Shown: in pieces, positions 56,608-64,000 of the stretch
Layout: each line of letters starts with the position of its first letter
Numbering within the stretch: position 1 is the stretch's first letter
Source: Truepera radiovictrix DSM 17093
GTDB lineage: Bacteria; Deinococcota; Deinococci; Deinococcales; Trueperaceae
Length of the DNA stretch: 64,000 nucleotides
Assembly (NCBI RefSeq): GCF_000092425.1
Contig: NC_014221.1
Span: forward strand, 2,733,001-2,797,000
Direction: 5' to 3'
Made by a program: the position numbers and the translations under genes
Notes under the pieces: generated by a model
The model's database searches: none
The model's input: the letters and a program-made list of their open reading frames with translations, nothing else
Told to the model about the DNA's origin: nothing

Positions 56608-57954
56608 ATGGGTTGGTTCAGGCGGCGAACCGCGCGCGACATGGCCGTGCTCGACATGGGTCAGTTTACGCCGCTGCCGCGCGCCGGTTTCCTGGTCGGC
56701 GGCGCGGTGCGCGACACCCTCTTGGGGCGCGCGGTGCGCGACCTCGACTGGCTCGTACCGGACCCGGAGGAAGCGGCGGCGGCGGCGGCGGCCGCGCTCG
56801 GTACGCGCGCTTTCGCCCTCGACGCCACCCGCGGTCACTGGCGGGTCGCTGCTGGCGGGGTGACGCGCGACTACGCCCCCCTCGGCACCGACCTGGAGGC
56901 GAACTTACGCGCGCGCGACTTTTGCGCCAACGCGCTCGCCGCCGACCTTTCGGGGGCGCTCGTCGACCCCACCGGCGGTCGCGGCGACCTGCGCGCCAAA
57001 CGGTTGCGGATGGTCGATGCCGCCAACCTTTGGGCCGACCCGCTGCGCGGGCTGCGCGGGGCGCGGCTCGCCGCCGAGCTGGGGTTTGACCTAGAGGCCG
57101 AGACGGCCGCCGCCATCGGCGAGCATAGCGGCGCCGTGGCCCGCGGCGAGGTCCCGCCCCCCGCCGCGGAGCGCGTCGGGGTCGAACTCTCGCGCCTGCT
57201 GCTCAGCGAGCGCGCCGGACCGGGGGCGGCGCTTTTACACCGCCTCGGGCTGCTGCGCGCCTACCTGCCCGAGCTCGAGCGCGCCGCGGGCGTCGCCCAG
57301 GGCGGGTTTCACCACCTCGACGTCTTGGCGCACTCGCTCGAGGCCCTCAACCAGCTTACGCAGGGCTTTCCCGAAGCCGACCTCGCGCTGCGCTGGGCGA
57401 CGCTCCTACACGACGTCGGCAAACCGGACACCAAACGCTACGGCCCGTCGGGGCGTTTCCACTTCTACGGTCACGACACGCTGGGTGCTGAGATGACCAA
57501 GGACGTGTTGAAGCGCCTGCGTTTGCCGAGCGCCACGGTCGAGCGCGCGAGCGCCCTCGTGCGCCGCCACATGCTGCCCATCCCCAAAACGGCGCGCGAG
57601 GCGCGGCGCTTCGTCCACCGCCGCCGCGCCCTGTTGCCCGACCTTTTAAAGCTGATGATCGCCGACCGCGAGGCGGCGCGGGGGCCGCTGGCGAGCGAGG
57701 CCAACCGCCGGAGCTACCGGATCGCGCTCTCAAAGGTGCTCGAGATCCTCGCCGAGCCCCCCCCGAAAGCGCCCTTGCTCGATGGGCGCGCCGTGATGCG
57801 CCTTCTCGAGCTGCCGCCGGGACCGCGCGTCGGCGAGGCGGTGCGTTTCGTCCGGGAGGCCGAAGCGGTCGGCGACGTCAGCACCCCCGAGGAGGCGGCA
57901 GCCGCCCTTAAGCGTTACGCCGCCGCACGAGGATGGGGCGCCGGGGCGGGGTAG
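56608..57954 (+). CDS. CCA tRNA nucleotidyltransferase / poly(A) polymerase family with HD domain
   Basis: 448 aa. Class II nucleotidyltransferase head: FLVGGAVRDTLLGRAVRDLDWLV (about 31-53) with the two metal-binding Asp in DLD, then RDFCANALAADL and DPTGGRGDLRAKRLRMV, then RGLRGARLAAELGF. A C-terminal HD phosphohydrolase domain follows (WATLLHDVGKPDTK, about 262-275; YGHDTLGAEM). Both tRNAs in this window already encode CCA, so the enzyme may serve repair or poly(A)-like tailing. TATAAT 7 nt before ATG. Overlaps the AI-2E gene tail to tail by 47 bp. Confidence 0.9.
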   Translation: MGWFRRRTARDMAVLDMGQFTPLPRAGFLVGGAVRDTLLGRAVRDLDWLVPDPEEAAAAAAAALGTRAFALDATRGHWRVAAGGVTRDYAPLGTDLEANLRARDFCANALAADLSGALVDPTGGRGDLRAKRLRMVDAANLWADPLRGLRGARLAAELGFDLEAETAAAIGEHSGAVARGEVPPPAAERVGVELSRLLLSERAGPGAALLHRLGLLRAYLPELERAAGVAQGGFHHLDVLAHSLEALNQLTQGFPEADLALRWATLLHDVGKPDTKRYGPSGRFHFYGHDTLGAEMTKDVLKRLRLPSATVERASALVRRHMLPIPKTAREARRFVHRRRALLPDLLKLMIADREAARGPLASEANRRSYRIALSKVLEILAEPPPKAPLLDGRAVMRLLELPPGPRVGEAVRFVREAEAVGDVSTPEEAAAALKRYAAARGWGAGAG

Positions 57955-59065
57955 CGTCCTCGCCGGGCGCGTCGCCGAGGACGTCCTCGAGGTAGAGCTT
58001 GCGGACAAAGACCAAGAGCACCGCCATGAGCGGGGTCGACACCAAAAGCCCCCAGAGGCCGAAAAGTCCGCCGAAGCCGAAGATGGCGATCAGCGTCAGG
58101 ATCGGTGGGAGCTCGACGGCGCGCTGCTGCACCACCGGCGTCACCAGGTAGCTCTCGATCTGCTGCACCGCGGTGTATAGGAGCGCGACCCAGACAAACG
58201 TCCAGGGCCCGACCGTAAAGGCGAGCAGCAGCGCCGGCACCGAGGCGGCAAAGGGGCCGACGTAGGGGATAAAGTCGAGCAAAAAGGCCAAAAACCCCAA
58301 AAGCAGCGCGAGCGGCATGTCGAGCGCCCAGAGGCCGAGCGTCACCATCAGCCCAACGGCGACCATCGCCACAAAGCGCCCCAGGAGCCAGAACCAGAGC
58401 GTCTCGCCCGCTGCGCGCAGCACCTCGTCGAGGCGCGCGCGCCGCGCTTTGGGGAAGAGCGCGACCACCCCACCCCGGTAGAAGTCGGGGTGCAGGGCGA
58501 AAAAGAGCGCCGTGAAAAAGAGAAAGACGAGGTTGGTCACCACCCCGGCGGTCGCGGCGAAGGTACCGAAGAGCTGCACCACGAACTGCCCAGCGAAGTC
58601 AGTCAGGCGCGGGAGGAGAAGGTCCATGACGGTCTCCTGGTCGGTCATGTCGGGCATCTCTCGGCGCAGAGCGCGGCCGAGCGGCGTGGTGGTGAGCGTC
58701 CGCTCGAGCTCCTCCAAGGCTTCGGGTACGGCGGCCGCGAGCAGCTGCAGCTGCGTCACCAGGGGGGGCGCGAAAAACCACCCGAGGAGCCCCACGAGAA
58801 CCGTCAGCGACACGATCACCACCCCGACCGCCCAGGTCATGGGGAGCGGCGTCGAGCGCGCGAGCGGGCGCGCGAGGCCGCGCCAGAAAACCGCCAGCAG
58901 AATGCCCAAAAAGAGCAGAAAGACCACCGACTGCACCCGCCACGCCCCCAAGAGCAGGAGCACCGTGAGCGTGGTGAGGCCGATAACGATAAGCGCCCGC
59001 GCGACAAAGCCTCTGGTGTCCTGGACCCGGTCGCGCGGCGCCTTTGCCGCACCGTCTTGACTCAT
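57908..59065 (-). CDS. AI-2E family transporter (PerM-like permease)
   Basis: 385 aa, about eight transmembrane segments. Family signature VAMVAVGLMVTLGLWALDMPLALLLGFLAFLLDFIPYVGP and the late QQIESYLVTPVVQQRAVELPPILTL are clear. Members export AI-2 or act as Na+/H+ antiporters; the role here is open. ATG 59065 follows GGGGGAG. Confidence 0.9.
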   Translation of the reverse strand: MSQDGAAKAPRDRVQDTRGFVARALIVIGLTTLTVLLLLGAWRVQSVVFLLFLGILLAVFWRGLARPLARSTPLPMTWAVGVVIVSLTVLVGLLGWFFAPPLVTQLQLLAAAVPEALEELERTLTTTPLGRALRREMPDMTDQETVMDLLLPRLTDFAGQFVVQLFGTFAATAGVVTNLVFLFFTALFFALHPDFYRGGVVALFPKARRARLDEVLRAAGETLWFWLLGRFVAMVAVGLMVTLGLWALDMPLALLLGFLAFLLDFIPYVGPFAASVPALLLAFTVGPWTFVWVALLYTAVQQIESYLVTPVVQQRAVELPPILTLIAIFGFGGLFGLWGLLVSTPLMAVLLVFVRKLYLEDVLGDAPGEDATPPRRPILVRRRNA

Positions 59066-59196
59066 ACCGTCTCCCCCAGCGCAAGCTCGTTCATCCCAGC
59101 ACTCTACCCAACGCGGTCGCCGAAGAAGCTGGGCTCGCGTACCGAGGGACCGCTGCCACGGGGCGCGACACGCCGAGCGCACCGCCACCGACCGCG

Positions 59197-59202
59197 TACA
59201 CT
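59197..59202 (+). promoter_or_regulatory. -10 box TACACT, leaderless GTG start
   Basis: TACACT ends 6 nt before GTG 59209. Confidence 0.5.
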
Positions 59203-59208
59203 GAAGAG

Positions 59209-60105
59209 GTGTCGACGCTGCTGCTGACCCGCCACGAGGTTCGGGCGCTCCTCGAACCCACCGACGCGCTCGCTGCGCTCCTCGCCGACCTGCGCGCGGC
59301 TTTCGGGGCCACCCCGCAGACGCAGCACCCCACTGCCACGCCCCCCGCCCATCGGGTGAGCCTCGCGCCGGACCCCTCGAGCGACGAGAGAGACACCCTC
59401 GTGCTCCACGACCCCGCCACGGGCGTCCCGAGAGCCGTCATGGGCGCCTCCCCCTTGCGCGCGGCGCGCACCGCTGCCGCTGCCGCCCTCGCCGCGGCCC
59501 TTCTCAGCGAACCCGACGCTGCGCGCGTGGCGCTCGTCGGGACGGGGACCTTGGAGGCGTGGGTGCTCCGCCTCCTGCCGCTCGTGCGGCGCGTCCGGAC
59601 GGTGACGGTGTTCGATCCCACACCGCTTAGAAGCGGCCCTTTCGTGCGGCGCCTCGCCGAGGGGATAGACGCCGCGCTCGTGCCGACCGACTCGCTCGCC
59701 GAAGCGGTCTTGGAGGCCGAGATCGTGGTCTGCGCGACCGGTTCGCGTGAGCCCTTTTTGTACCCCGGGATGGTCGCGCCGGGGGCGCACCTGATGACGC
59801 TCGGTACGGGCGAGGGGCCGCGGTGCGAGCTCGCCGCCGCGCTGCTACGCGAGAGCCGCGTTATCTGCGACGACCGCACCCTAGCGGTCGAGCGGGGCGG
59901 GGTCGGCGGCGCGGGGCTCGGCCCGGCGGCGGTCCACGCCGAACTCGGCGAGGTACTTTCGGGGCGACGACCGGGGCGCGAGCACCCGGAGCAGGTGACG
60001 GTCTACGACGGGGTTGGGGCGCCGTGGATGGACCTCGTCGCGGCGCGGCGGGTGCTGAGGCGGGCGCAGGAGGCGGGTGTGGGGAGGTGGGTGGCGGCCC
60101 CCTAA
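59209..60105 (+). CDS. Ornithine cyclodeaminase / mu-crystallin family protein
   Basis: 298 aa. N-terminal LTRHEVRALLEPTDALAALLADLRAAF is the family dimerisation segment; a Rossmann domain follows (VALVGTGTLEAWVLRLLPLV, where the usual Q of GTGxQA is replaced by L-E), then CATGSREPFL. Members act on ornithine, alanine, proline derivatives or bind thyroid hormone; the altered dinucleotide loop and shortened length suggest a diverged substrate. GTG start chosen from TACACT 6 nt upstream. Confidence 0.82.
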   Translation: MSTLLLTRHEVRALLEPTDALAALLADLRAAFGATPQTQHPTATPPAHRVSLAPDPSSDERDTLVLHDPATGVPRAVMGASPLRAARTAAAAALAAALLSEPDAARVALVGTGTLEAWVLRLLPLVRRVRTVTVFDPTPLRSGPFVRRLAEGIDAALVPTDSLAEAVLEAEIVVCATGSREPFLYPGMVAPGAHLMTLGTGEGPRCELAAALLRESRVICDDRTLAVERGGVGGAGLGPAAVHAELGEVLSGRRPGREHPEQVTVYDGVGAPWMDLVAARRVLRRAQEAGVGRWVAAP

Positions 60106-60170
60106 CCCACCCCGCCGCGCCCTCGTCCCCACCTTCACCGCCGGCGTCTCCCCCACCCGAACGTCACGGG

Positions 60171-60176
60171 TATGAT
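60171..60176 (+). promoter_or_regulatory. -10 box TATGAT, leaderless start of the CPBP gene
   Basis: TATGAT ends 7 nt before ATG 60184. Confidence 0.5.
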
Positions 60177-60183
60177 GCCCTCC

Positions 60184-60711
60184 ATGCGCCGCTACCTGCC
60201 CTTCGTCCCGAGCGCGCTCACCGGCCTCGTCGGGGCGGTGTGGCTCCTGTTGAGGCCCTTTGAACTCCCCGCGCGCGCGGGACCCGGCGCCATCCTCCTC
60301 ACCGCCACCCTCCTCACACTCCTCTTGCTGGGCGCGGCGTGGCTTTTGGAGCGAACGCTGCCGTCGTTTCGCTTCGCCAGCGCGCTCCTCGAGCGCGCGC
60401 TCGCGTCTTACGGGTTCTCGCGGCTCGAGGCCCTCGCGCTCGCCACCCTGACCGCCACCGCCGAGGAGCTCTTTTTCCGCGGCGCGCTGCTCCCCGTGTT
60501 GGGGGTCTGGGGGCAGGCTTTGGTGTTTGGCCTCCTCCACCCGATGCCCAAGCGGGGCTGGAGCTACCCGCTCTACACCTTCGTCGCCGGCGCCGCCTTC
60601 GGCTACGCGGTGCTCGTCACGGGGAGCCTCTGGACGAGCCTCTTGGCGCACTTCGCGGTCAACCTCTGGGGGCTTTTGACGGTGAGCCGGCGCGTCCGCG
60701 CTTCGGGGTAG
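60184..60711 (+). CDS. CPBP-family intramembrane metalloprotease (CAAX/ABI type)
   Basis: 175 aa, about five transmembrane segments. The motif TAEELFFRGAL (EE-x3-R), the F-x3-H motif in FGLLHP and the last HFAVNLWGL give the catalytic Glu and His set of Rce1/CPBP proteases. In bacteria these often act in bacteriocin self-immunity or protein processing; no bacteriocin gene is seen nearby. Start set by TATGAT; an earlier ATG (60175) lies inside the box. Confidence 0.85.
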   Translation: MRRYLPFVPSALTGLVGAVWLLLRPFELPARAGPGAILLTATLLTLLLLGAAWLLERTLPSFRFASALLERALASYGFSRLEALALATLTATAEELFFRGALLPVLGVWGQALVFGLLHPMPKRGWSYPLYTFVAGAAFGYAVLVTGSLWTSLLAHFAVNLWGLLTVSRRVRASG

Positions 60712-60750
60712 ACGCTTGGCCGCGCGGTTGTGCCAGCTCACCGAGGGTTC

Positions 60751-61926
60751 TCAGCCACGCTCCTCCAAAAACGTCGCGAGGCGCGCGGCGGCGCGCGCCA
60801 ACACCGCCGCGTCGCGCACCAGCGCGAAGCGCACGTAGCCCTCGCCGCGCTCACCGAACGCCCGCCCCGGCGCCACGCAGACGCCCGTCTGCTCGGCTGC
60901 TGCGACGGCGAAGGCGAACGAATCGGTGCCCTTTGGTAGGGGCGCCCAGACGTACATGCTGGCCTGGGGCGTGGGAACCTCCCAACCCGCTCGCCGCAGC
61001 GCCCCCACGAGCGCGTCGCGCCGAGCTTCAAAGACGCGCGCGGCCTCCCGCGTCACCTCGGCGCCCGCCTCCAGAGCGGCCACCGCCATCGCCTGGATGC
61101 CGCGGTACTGGTTAAAGTCCACCGCCCCCTTGACCCGCGCGAGCGCCGCGATCGCCGCCGCGTTCCCCGCCGCCCAACCGATACGGAACCCGCCCATGTG
61201 AAAGCTTTTCGAGCAGCTGTAGAGCTCGACGGCCGTCTCCAACCCCCCGGGTTGCGCGAGCACCGAGGGGGCGCGGTAGTCGCCGTACACGGTGTCCACG
61301 TAGGGAAAGTCGTGGACGAGCAGGATGCGGTGCTCTCGGCAGAAGGCCACAGCCTCGCGCATCAGCTCGGGCGTCGCCACGGCGGCGGTCGGGTTGTTCG
61401 GGTACGAGAGGACGAGCACCTTGGCGCGGCGCGCGACCCGCTCGGGGATCGCCCCGAGCTCGGGCAAAAAACCGTTCTCGGCCTCGAGCGGGACAGCGTG
61501 CATCTCGAGCCCCGCGAGCGCCACCGCCCCGTAGTACGACGGGTAACCGGGGTCGGGGAGCAAGATGAGGTCGCCGGGGTCGGTCGTGGCCAAAAGCAGG
61601 TTGGCGAACCCCTCCTGCGAGCCAATCAGCGGGAGCACCTGCTCGTCGGCATCGAGAGAGACGCCGTAACGCGCCCCGAACCACGCCGCGACCGCGCGCC
61701 GCAGCGGCGCGGTCCCCGAAAAGAGGCAGTAGCCGTAGGTCTCGGGGTCATAGGTCGCGCGGCGCAGCGCCTCCAGGGCCACCGCGGGCGGGGCGAGGTC
61801 GGACGAACCGATGGAGAGGTCGATGAGTTCAAGCCCCTTGGCGCGCGCCCGCGCCTTGGCGGCGTCCATCGTCGCGAAGACGCTTCTAGGCATCGCCTGC
61901 GCCCGCCTCGAGGCCCACCCCGTCAC
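60751..61926 (-). CDS. Class I/II PLP aminotransferase (LL-diaminopimelate aminotransferase-like)
   Basis: 391 aa. [58 protein letters not shown] and the PLP lysine in [18 protein letters not shown] are fold-type I aminotransferase motifs with the pattern of the DapL/YugH group. The actual amino donor cannot be read out. GTG 61926 overlaps the TGA of the preceding small gene (GTGA), so it is translationally coupled. Confidence 0.88.
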   Translation of the reverse strand: MTGWASRRAQAMPRSVFATMDAAKARARAKGLELIDLSIGSSDLAPPAVALEALRRATYDPETYGYCLFSGTAPLRRAVAAWFGARYGVSLDADEQVLPLIGSQEGFANLLLATTDPGDLILLPDPGYPSYYGAVALAGLEMHAVPLEAENGFLPELGAIPERVARRAKVLVLSYPNNPTAAVATPELMREAVAFCREHRILLVHDFPYVDTVYGDYRAPSVLAQPGGLETAVELYSCSKSFHMGGFRIGWAAGNAAAIAALARVKGAVDFNQYRGIQAMAVAALEAGAEVTREAARVFEARRDALVGALRRAGWEVPTPQASMYVWAPLPKGTDSFAFAVAAAEQTGVCVAPGRAFGERGEGYVRFALVRDAAVLARAAARLATFLEERG

Positions 61927-62237
61927 GGCGCCCCCACCGCGGCCCCACCGGGTGGGGTCGCCGGCGACCGAGAGAGCCGGTTGGCGGCTTCGGTCCGGTT
62001 GACGGTGACGGCTCTTGCCGTGGGCGTAGCGCGCGTGTGCAGGGTTACAAGCCGCCGCAGGAGCGCCGCGCGGTGCGGCAAGAGCGCCCGCAGCAGCGCC
62101 TCCGAACCGGTGTGGGGGCGGTAAACGGCCTCTAGGAGCGCCTCGGCCGCCGCGCCCTCGTCGCCCAGCCGAAAGGCGTCCTCCAGAGCCGCCGTCAGCC
62201 CCGCGGAGCGGCGCGCGAGAAAGTCGTCTTGTGACAT
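61923..62237 (-). CDS. Small hypothetical protein coupled to the aminotransferase
   Basis: 104 aa. An Ala/Leu-rich helical protein ([39 protein letters not shown]) with a disordered tail. No family recognised. ATG 62237 is preceded by CACAAT 6 nt upstream, part of an 18-bp tandem repeat. First gene of the aminotransferase operon. Confidence 0.6.
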   Translation of the reverse strand: MSQDDFLARRSAGLTAALEDAFRLGDEGAAAEALLEAVYRPHTGSEALLRALLPHRAALLRRLVTLHTRATPTARAVTVNRTEAANRLSRSPATPPGGAAVGAP

Positions 62238-62286
62238 AGCGCCATTGTGACACCTCGCGCCGTTGTGACACCCCGTGTGACACCCC
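62238..62286. repeat. Direct repeats of GGTGTCAC in front of the aminotransferase operon
   Basis: On the minus strand GGTGTCAC occurs three times (62277-62284, 62265-62272, 62247-62254). The last two are parts of an 18-bp tandem unit (GGTGTCACAACGGCGCGA, then GGTGTCACAATGGCGCTA) that runs into the start codon and supplies the CACAAT -10. Likely regulator-binding sites. Confidence 0.55.
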
Positions 62287-62316
62287 GTGCGCGCTTGACG
62301 GCGTGAAAACCCCAAC

Positions 62317-62380
62317 GAGGCGCGCCCCAGAGAGCTCGGAGTGCCGGGGGTGCGATTCCGAGCCTCTGGGGCGGCGCCTC
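62317..62380. promoter_or_regulatory. Long interrupted hairpin between the aminotransferase operon and the LuxR-type gene
   Basis: Arms of about 24 nt: GAGGCGCGCCCCAGAG...CTCGGA (62317-62340) with TCCGAG-CTCTGGGGCG-CGCCTC (62357-62380), 16-nt loop, two small bulges. A perfect 12-bp palindrome TACTCTAGAGTA follows at 62387-62398. It may terminate the LuxR-type gene or form an operator region. Confidence 0.5.
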
Positions 62381-62468
62381 TTGAGCTACTCTAGAGTAAC
62401 GACAGCGGGCGGTGTTAGGGGCTTTTTCCAACGCGCGTCGGGACGCTTTCCCGAACTGTGGCGCGGGT

Positions 62469-63782
62469 TCAAGGGGGCTCCAAGGCCTCTAACCTGCCGA
62501 GGTAGCGCAGCGCCAGCGCGACGCGGCTGCTCAGGTGCAGCTTCTCCTGAAGGCTCGTGACGTAGTTGGCAACCGTCTTCTCGCGGACCCCCAAAGCGCC
62601 GGCGATCTGCGCGTTTGAGAGCCCGCGCGCGACGAGCCGCCACACCTCGCGCTCGCGGGGAAAGAGGCCGTCGTCGCCGAGCGTCGGCCCCTGGTAGAAA
62701 CGCTCACCAGCCGCGACGCGCTCGAGCGCGACCCTGACCTCCGCTTCGGTCACGCGCCCAGCGATAAGACCCTCGGGGGAGAGCGCGGCGAGGTCGCGCA
62801 GGTAGGGCTCGGACGCCCCCTCGGTGAGCACGAGCACAGGGCGTGCGGGCGCCCCCTCGCCGCTGAGGAGGTCAAAGGCGTAGCCGTGCGGCACGTCGAT
62901 GACGAGCGAGGCGGGTGCGGGAAGGGGCCGCACCCACGAGGTGTAGAGCGTTTGGAGCGCGCCGAAGCCGCAGCGGACGACCGGCGGCGTCGCAGGGGGC
63001 GCTGGCGGGGCGGCCTCGAGCGCGGCCGAGGCGCGCGCCACGAGCGCGGCGAGGTCATCGCCCGCGCCAGGGTGCGCCCAACCGCTTTTGATGCCCAACG
63101 CGTCGCGCCTTAGAGCGGCCTCGAGCGCGTCCCAAGAGGGCGCCGCGGCGCTGAGCAAGACGGTGATCTGAAAGGTGCCCGTGCGAAACGCGCGTGCGCC
63201 CGCCGGTAGGGCGCGCGCGAGCGCCTCGGCAAAGCGCCTCAGGAGCAGGTCGCCACGCGCTCCAGAGGCGTCGTGGCAGCACTCGAGCACGCCGAGCGCC
63301 CCGACCTCGCTCAGCAGAGCGCCTTGGGGTGCGCGCGCGAGCTCCTCGAACGAGCGCTGGTTGGGGAGCCCCGTCAGCCAGTCCGTATGGGCCTGGCGCT
63401 CGAGCGCCTCGCGGTAGCCCGCGGCTTCGAGCGCAGCGATCAGGTGCTCGCAAAAAAGCGCCGCCAAGCGGAACTCCCGCGGCTCGCCCAGCGCGAGCCC
63501 CGTCAACGCGAGGTAACAGGGCGCCGGCGGTCCCGCAAAGAGGGCCACGTAAGCCTCACCGTCACCGGGGAGCACGACCCGTCCGCGGGACACCAGGGGG
63601 GCTGGCTCGAGCTCTCCCACCTCGAACACCCGCAGGGCGGCGCCGTCGAACACCCAGCCGACGCCTGCAGCGGCGCGGCGCAAGACCTCCTCGACGCGCA
63701 GCTTGCTAAGTCCCACCATCAGCTCCTGCAGCAGCAAGAGCCGGTTGGAGAGCAGCGCCCAGTCGGTCGGCGGGGTCAGCAC
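62469..63782 (-). CDS. Regulator with degenerate GGDEF-like domain, pseudo-receiver and LuxR helix-turn-helix
   Basis: 437 aa. Residues about 30-120 look GAF-like (LRRAAAGVGWVFDGAALRVF). The next block starts like a GGDEF domain (HTDWLTGLPNQRSFEELA, about 131-148), but the site that should read GGDEF is FRTGTFQI, so it cannot make c-di-GMP. A receiver-like segment without a phosphorylatable Asp follows (about 290-365), then a LuxR helix-turn-helix (FPREREVWRLVARGLSNAQIA...KTVANYVTSLQEKL). Probably a one-component sensor that reads a nucleotide or other ligand. GTG 63782 with no clear ribosome-binding site. Confidence 0.75.
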   Translation of the reverse strand: MLTPPTDWALLSNRLLLLQELMVGLSKLRVEEVLRRAAAGVGWVFDGAALRVFEVGELEPAPLVSRGRVVLPGDGEAYVALFAGPPAPCYLALTGLALGEPREFRLAALFCEHLIAALEAAGYREALERQAHTDWLTGLPNQRSFEELARAPQGALLSEVGALGVLECCHDASGARGDLLLRRFAEALARALPAGARAFRTGTFQITVLLSAAAPSWDALEAALRRDALGIKSGWAHPGAGDDLAALVARASAALEAAPPAPPATPPVVRCGFGALQTLYTSWVRPLPAPASLVIDVPHGYAFDLLSGEGAPARPVLVLTEGASEPYLRDLAALSPEGLIAGRVTEAEVRVALERVAAGERFYQGPTLGDDGLFPREREVWRLVARGLSNAQIAGALGVREKTVANYVTSLQEKLHLSSRVALALRYLGRLEALEPP

Positions 63783-63809
63783 CGTCTTTGTACCTGCACC
63801 GCTCTGGGG

Positions 63810-64000
63810 TCAGAGCGCGTCGACGGGTACAGCCAGGAGGTCCGTCCAGCAGTTGATCATGCGAAACACCCCCACGACCGCGACCGCCTCGACAACCTCG
63901 GCTTCGGAGAGACGCTCACGAAGCCCTTGGACGAGGGTCGCGTCGTTCGGCCGACGGGTCGCCTCCTGCGCGAACCGGAGAAGCAGCGCCACCTTGCGCG
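63810..64000 (-). CDS. AhpD-like/carboxymuconolactone decarboxylase family protein, 3' part only
   Basis: The last 63 codons are in the window; the gene continues beyond the edge. RFAQEATRRPND...LRERLSEAEVVEAVAVVGVFRMINCWTDLL is the C-terminal helix pair of peroxidase-related AhpD-fold proteins. The catalytic C-x-x-C lies outside the window, so activity cannot be judged. Confidence 0.65.
   Translation of the reverse strand, partial: RKVALLLRFAQEATRRPNDATLVQGLRERLSEAEVVEAVAVVGVFRMINCWTDLLAVPVDAL

Noticed and set aside
60175-60183. Earlier ATG for the CPBP protease
   Set aside because: It lies within the TATGAT -10 box, so it would not be in the mRNA.
60184-60711. CPBP protease as bacteriocin immunity in a toxin cluster
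   Set aside because: No peptide precursor, radical SAM or transporter gene is adjacent.

Overview
The window is 64 kb of GC-rich, densely coding bacterial chromosome. It looks like Deinococcota, most probably the Trueperaceae (Truepera-like). This is an inference from gene content: CarD next to rsmA, a DUF3072 gene before uvrB, a short MetF-like protein fused by translational coupling to MetH, and an atypical QueA paralogue. The promoter style also fits: roughly twenty genes have a TANNNT -10 box only 5-7 nt before the start codon, as expected for leaderless mRNAs, which are frequent in Deinococcus. There is no rRNA, CRISPR array or prophage. The region is ordinary chromosome with one broken IS110-type insertion sequence.

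Layout. 0-7.2 kb: a thioesterase, a DUF2270 membrane protein, a LOG-family protein, a NarL-type two-component pair, two small membrane proteins and a subtilisin-like lipoprotein. 7.4-9.7 kb: lower-GC accessory island with an interrupted IS110 transposase, its non-coding end (where a bridge RNA would lie), a GemA-like protein behind a palindromic operator, and a remnant of a GH2 beta-mannosidase. 9.7-18.9 kb: glpK, a trans-sulfuration enzyme, a structured leader, metF-metH and an MFS exporter. 19-24 kb: two tiny basic proteins, an HNH protein, a GAF-LuxR regulator and a glyoxalase (both frameshifted), and a coupled SDR / QueA-like / luciferase-family / glyoxalase operon whose SDR tail carries a 42-bp tandem repeat.

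24-31 kb: aldo/keto reductase, HAD phosphatase, cytochrome P450, His-rich lipoprotein, several hypotheticals, a 3D-domain exported protein, an E3-binding-domain/coiled-coil protein, and tRNA-Pro(TGG) plus tRNA-Gly(TCC). 31-38 kb: ABC exporter, OsmC, DUF3072, uvrB, an unknown 286-aa gene, carD and rsmA. 38-47 kb: PfkB kinase, S41 peptidase, metallo-beta-lactamase protein, CPA1 antiporter, hom-thrC (threonine pathway) and a sodium:solute symporter with its small partner protein. 47-64 kb: ychF, a Crp/Fnr regulator behind a coupled upstream ORF, bioY, a repeat lipoprotein, a thioesterase, transketolase, a DUF3352 secreted protein, coaE, a CCA-type nucleotidyltransferase, an AI-2E permease, an ornithine-cyclodeaminase homologue, a CPBP protease, an aminotransferase operon, and a regulator with a degenerate GGDEF domain, ending in a truncated AhpD-like gene.

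Functional themes: methionine/threonine/one-carbon metabolism (trans-sulfuration enzyme, metF, metH, hom, thrC), nucleic-acid maintenance (uvrB, rsmA, cca, HNH), stress (OsmC, CarD) and transport. The most interesting non-gene signals are a shared palindromic operator in front of the GemA-like gene and the osmC/DUF3072-uvrB divergent region, the switch-like leader of metF-metH, repeat arrays in front of the symporter and the aminotransferase operon, and the pervasive leaderless promoters.
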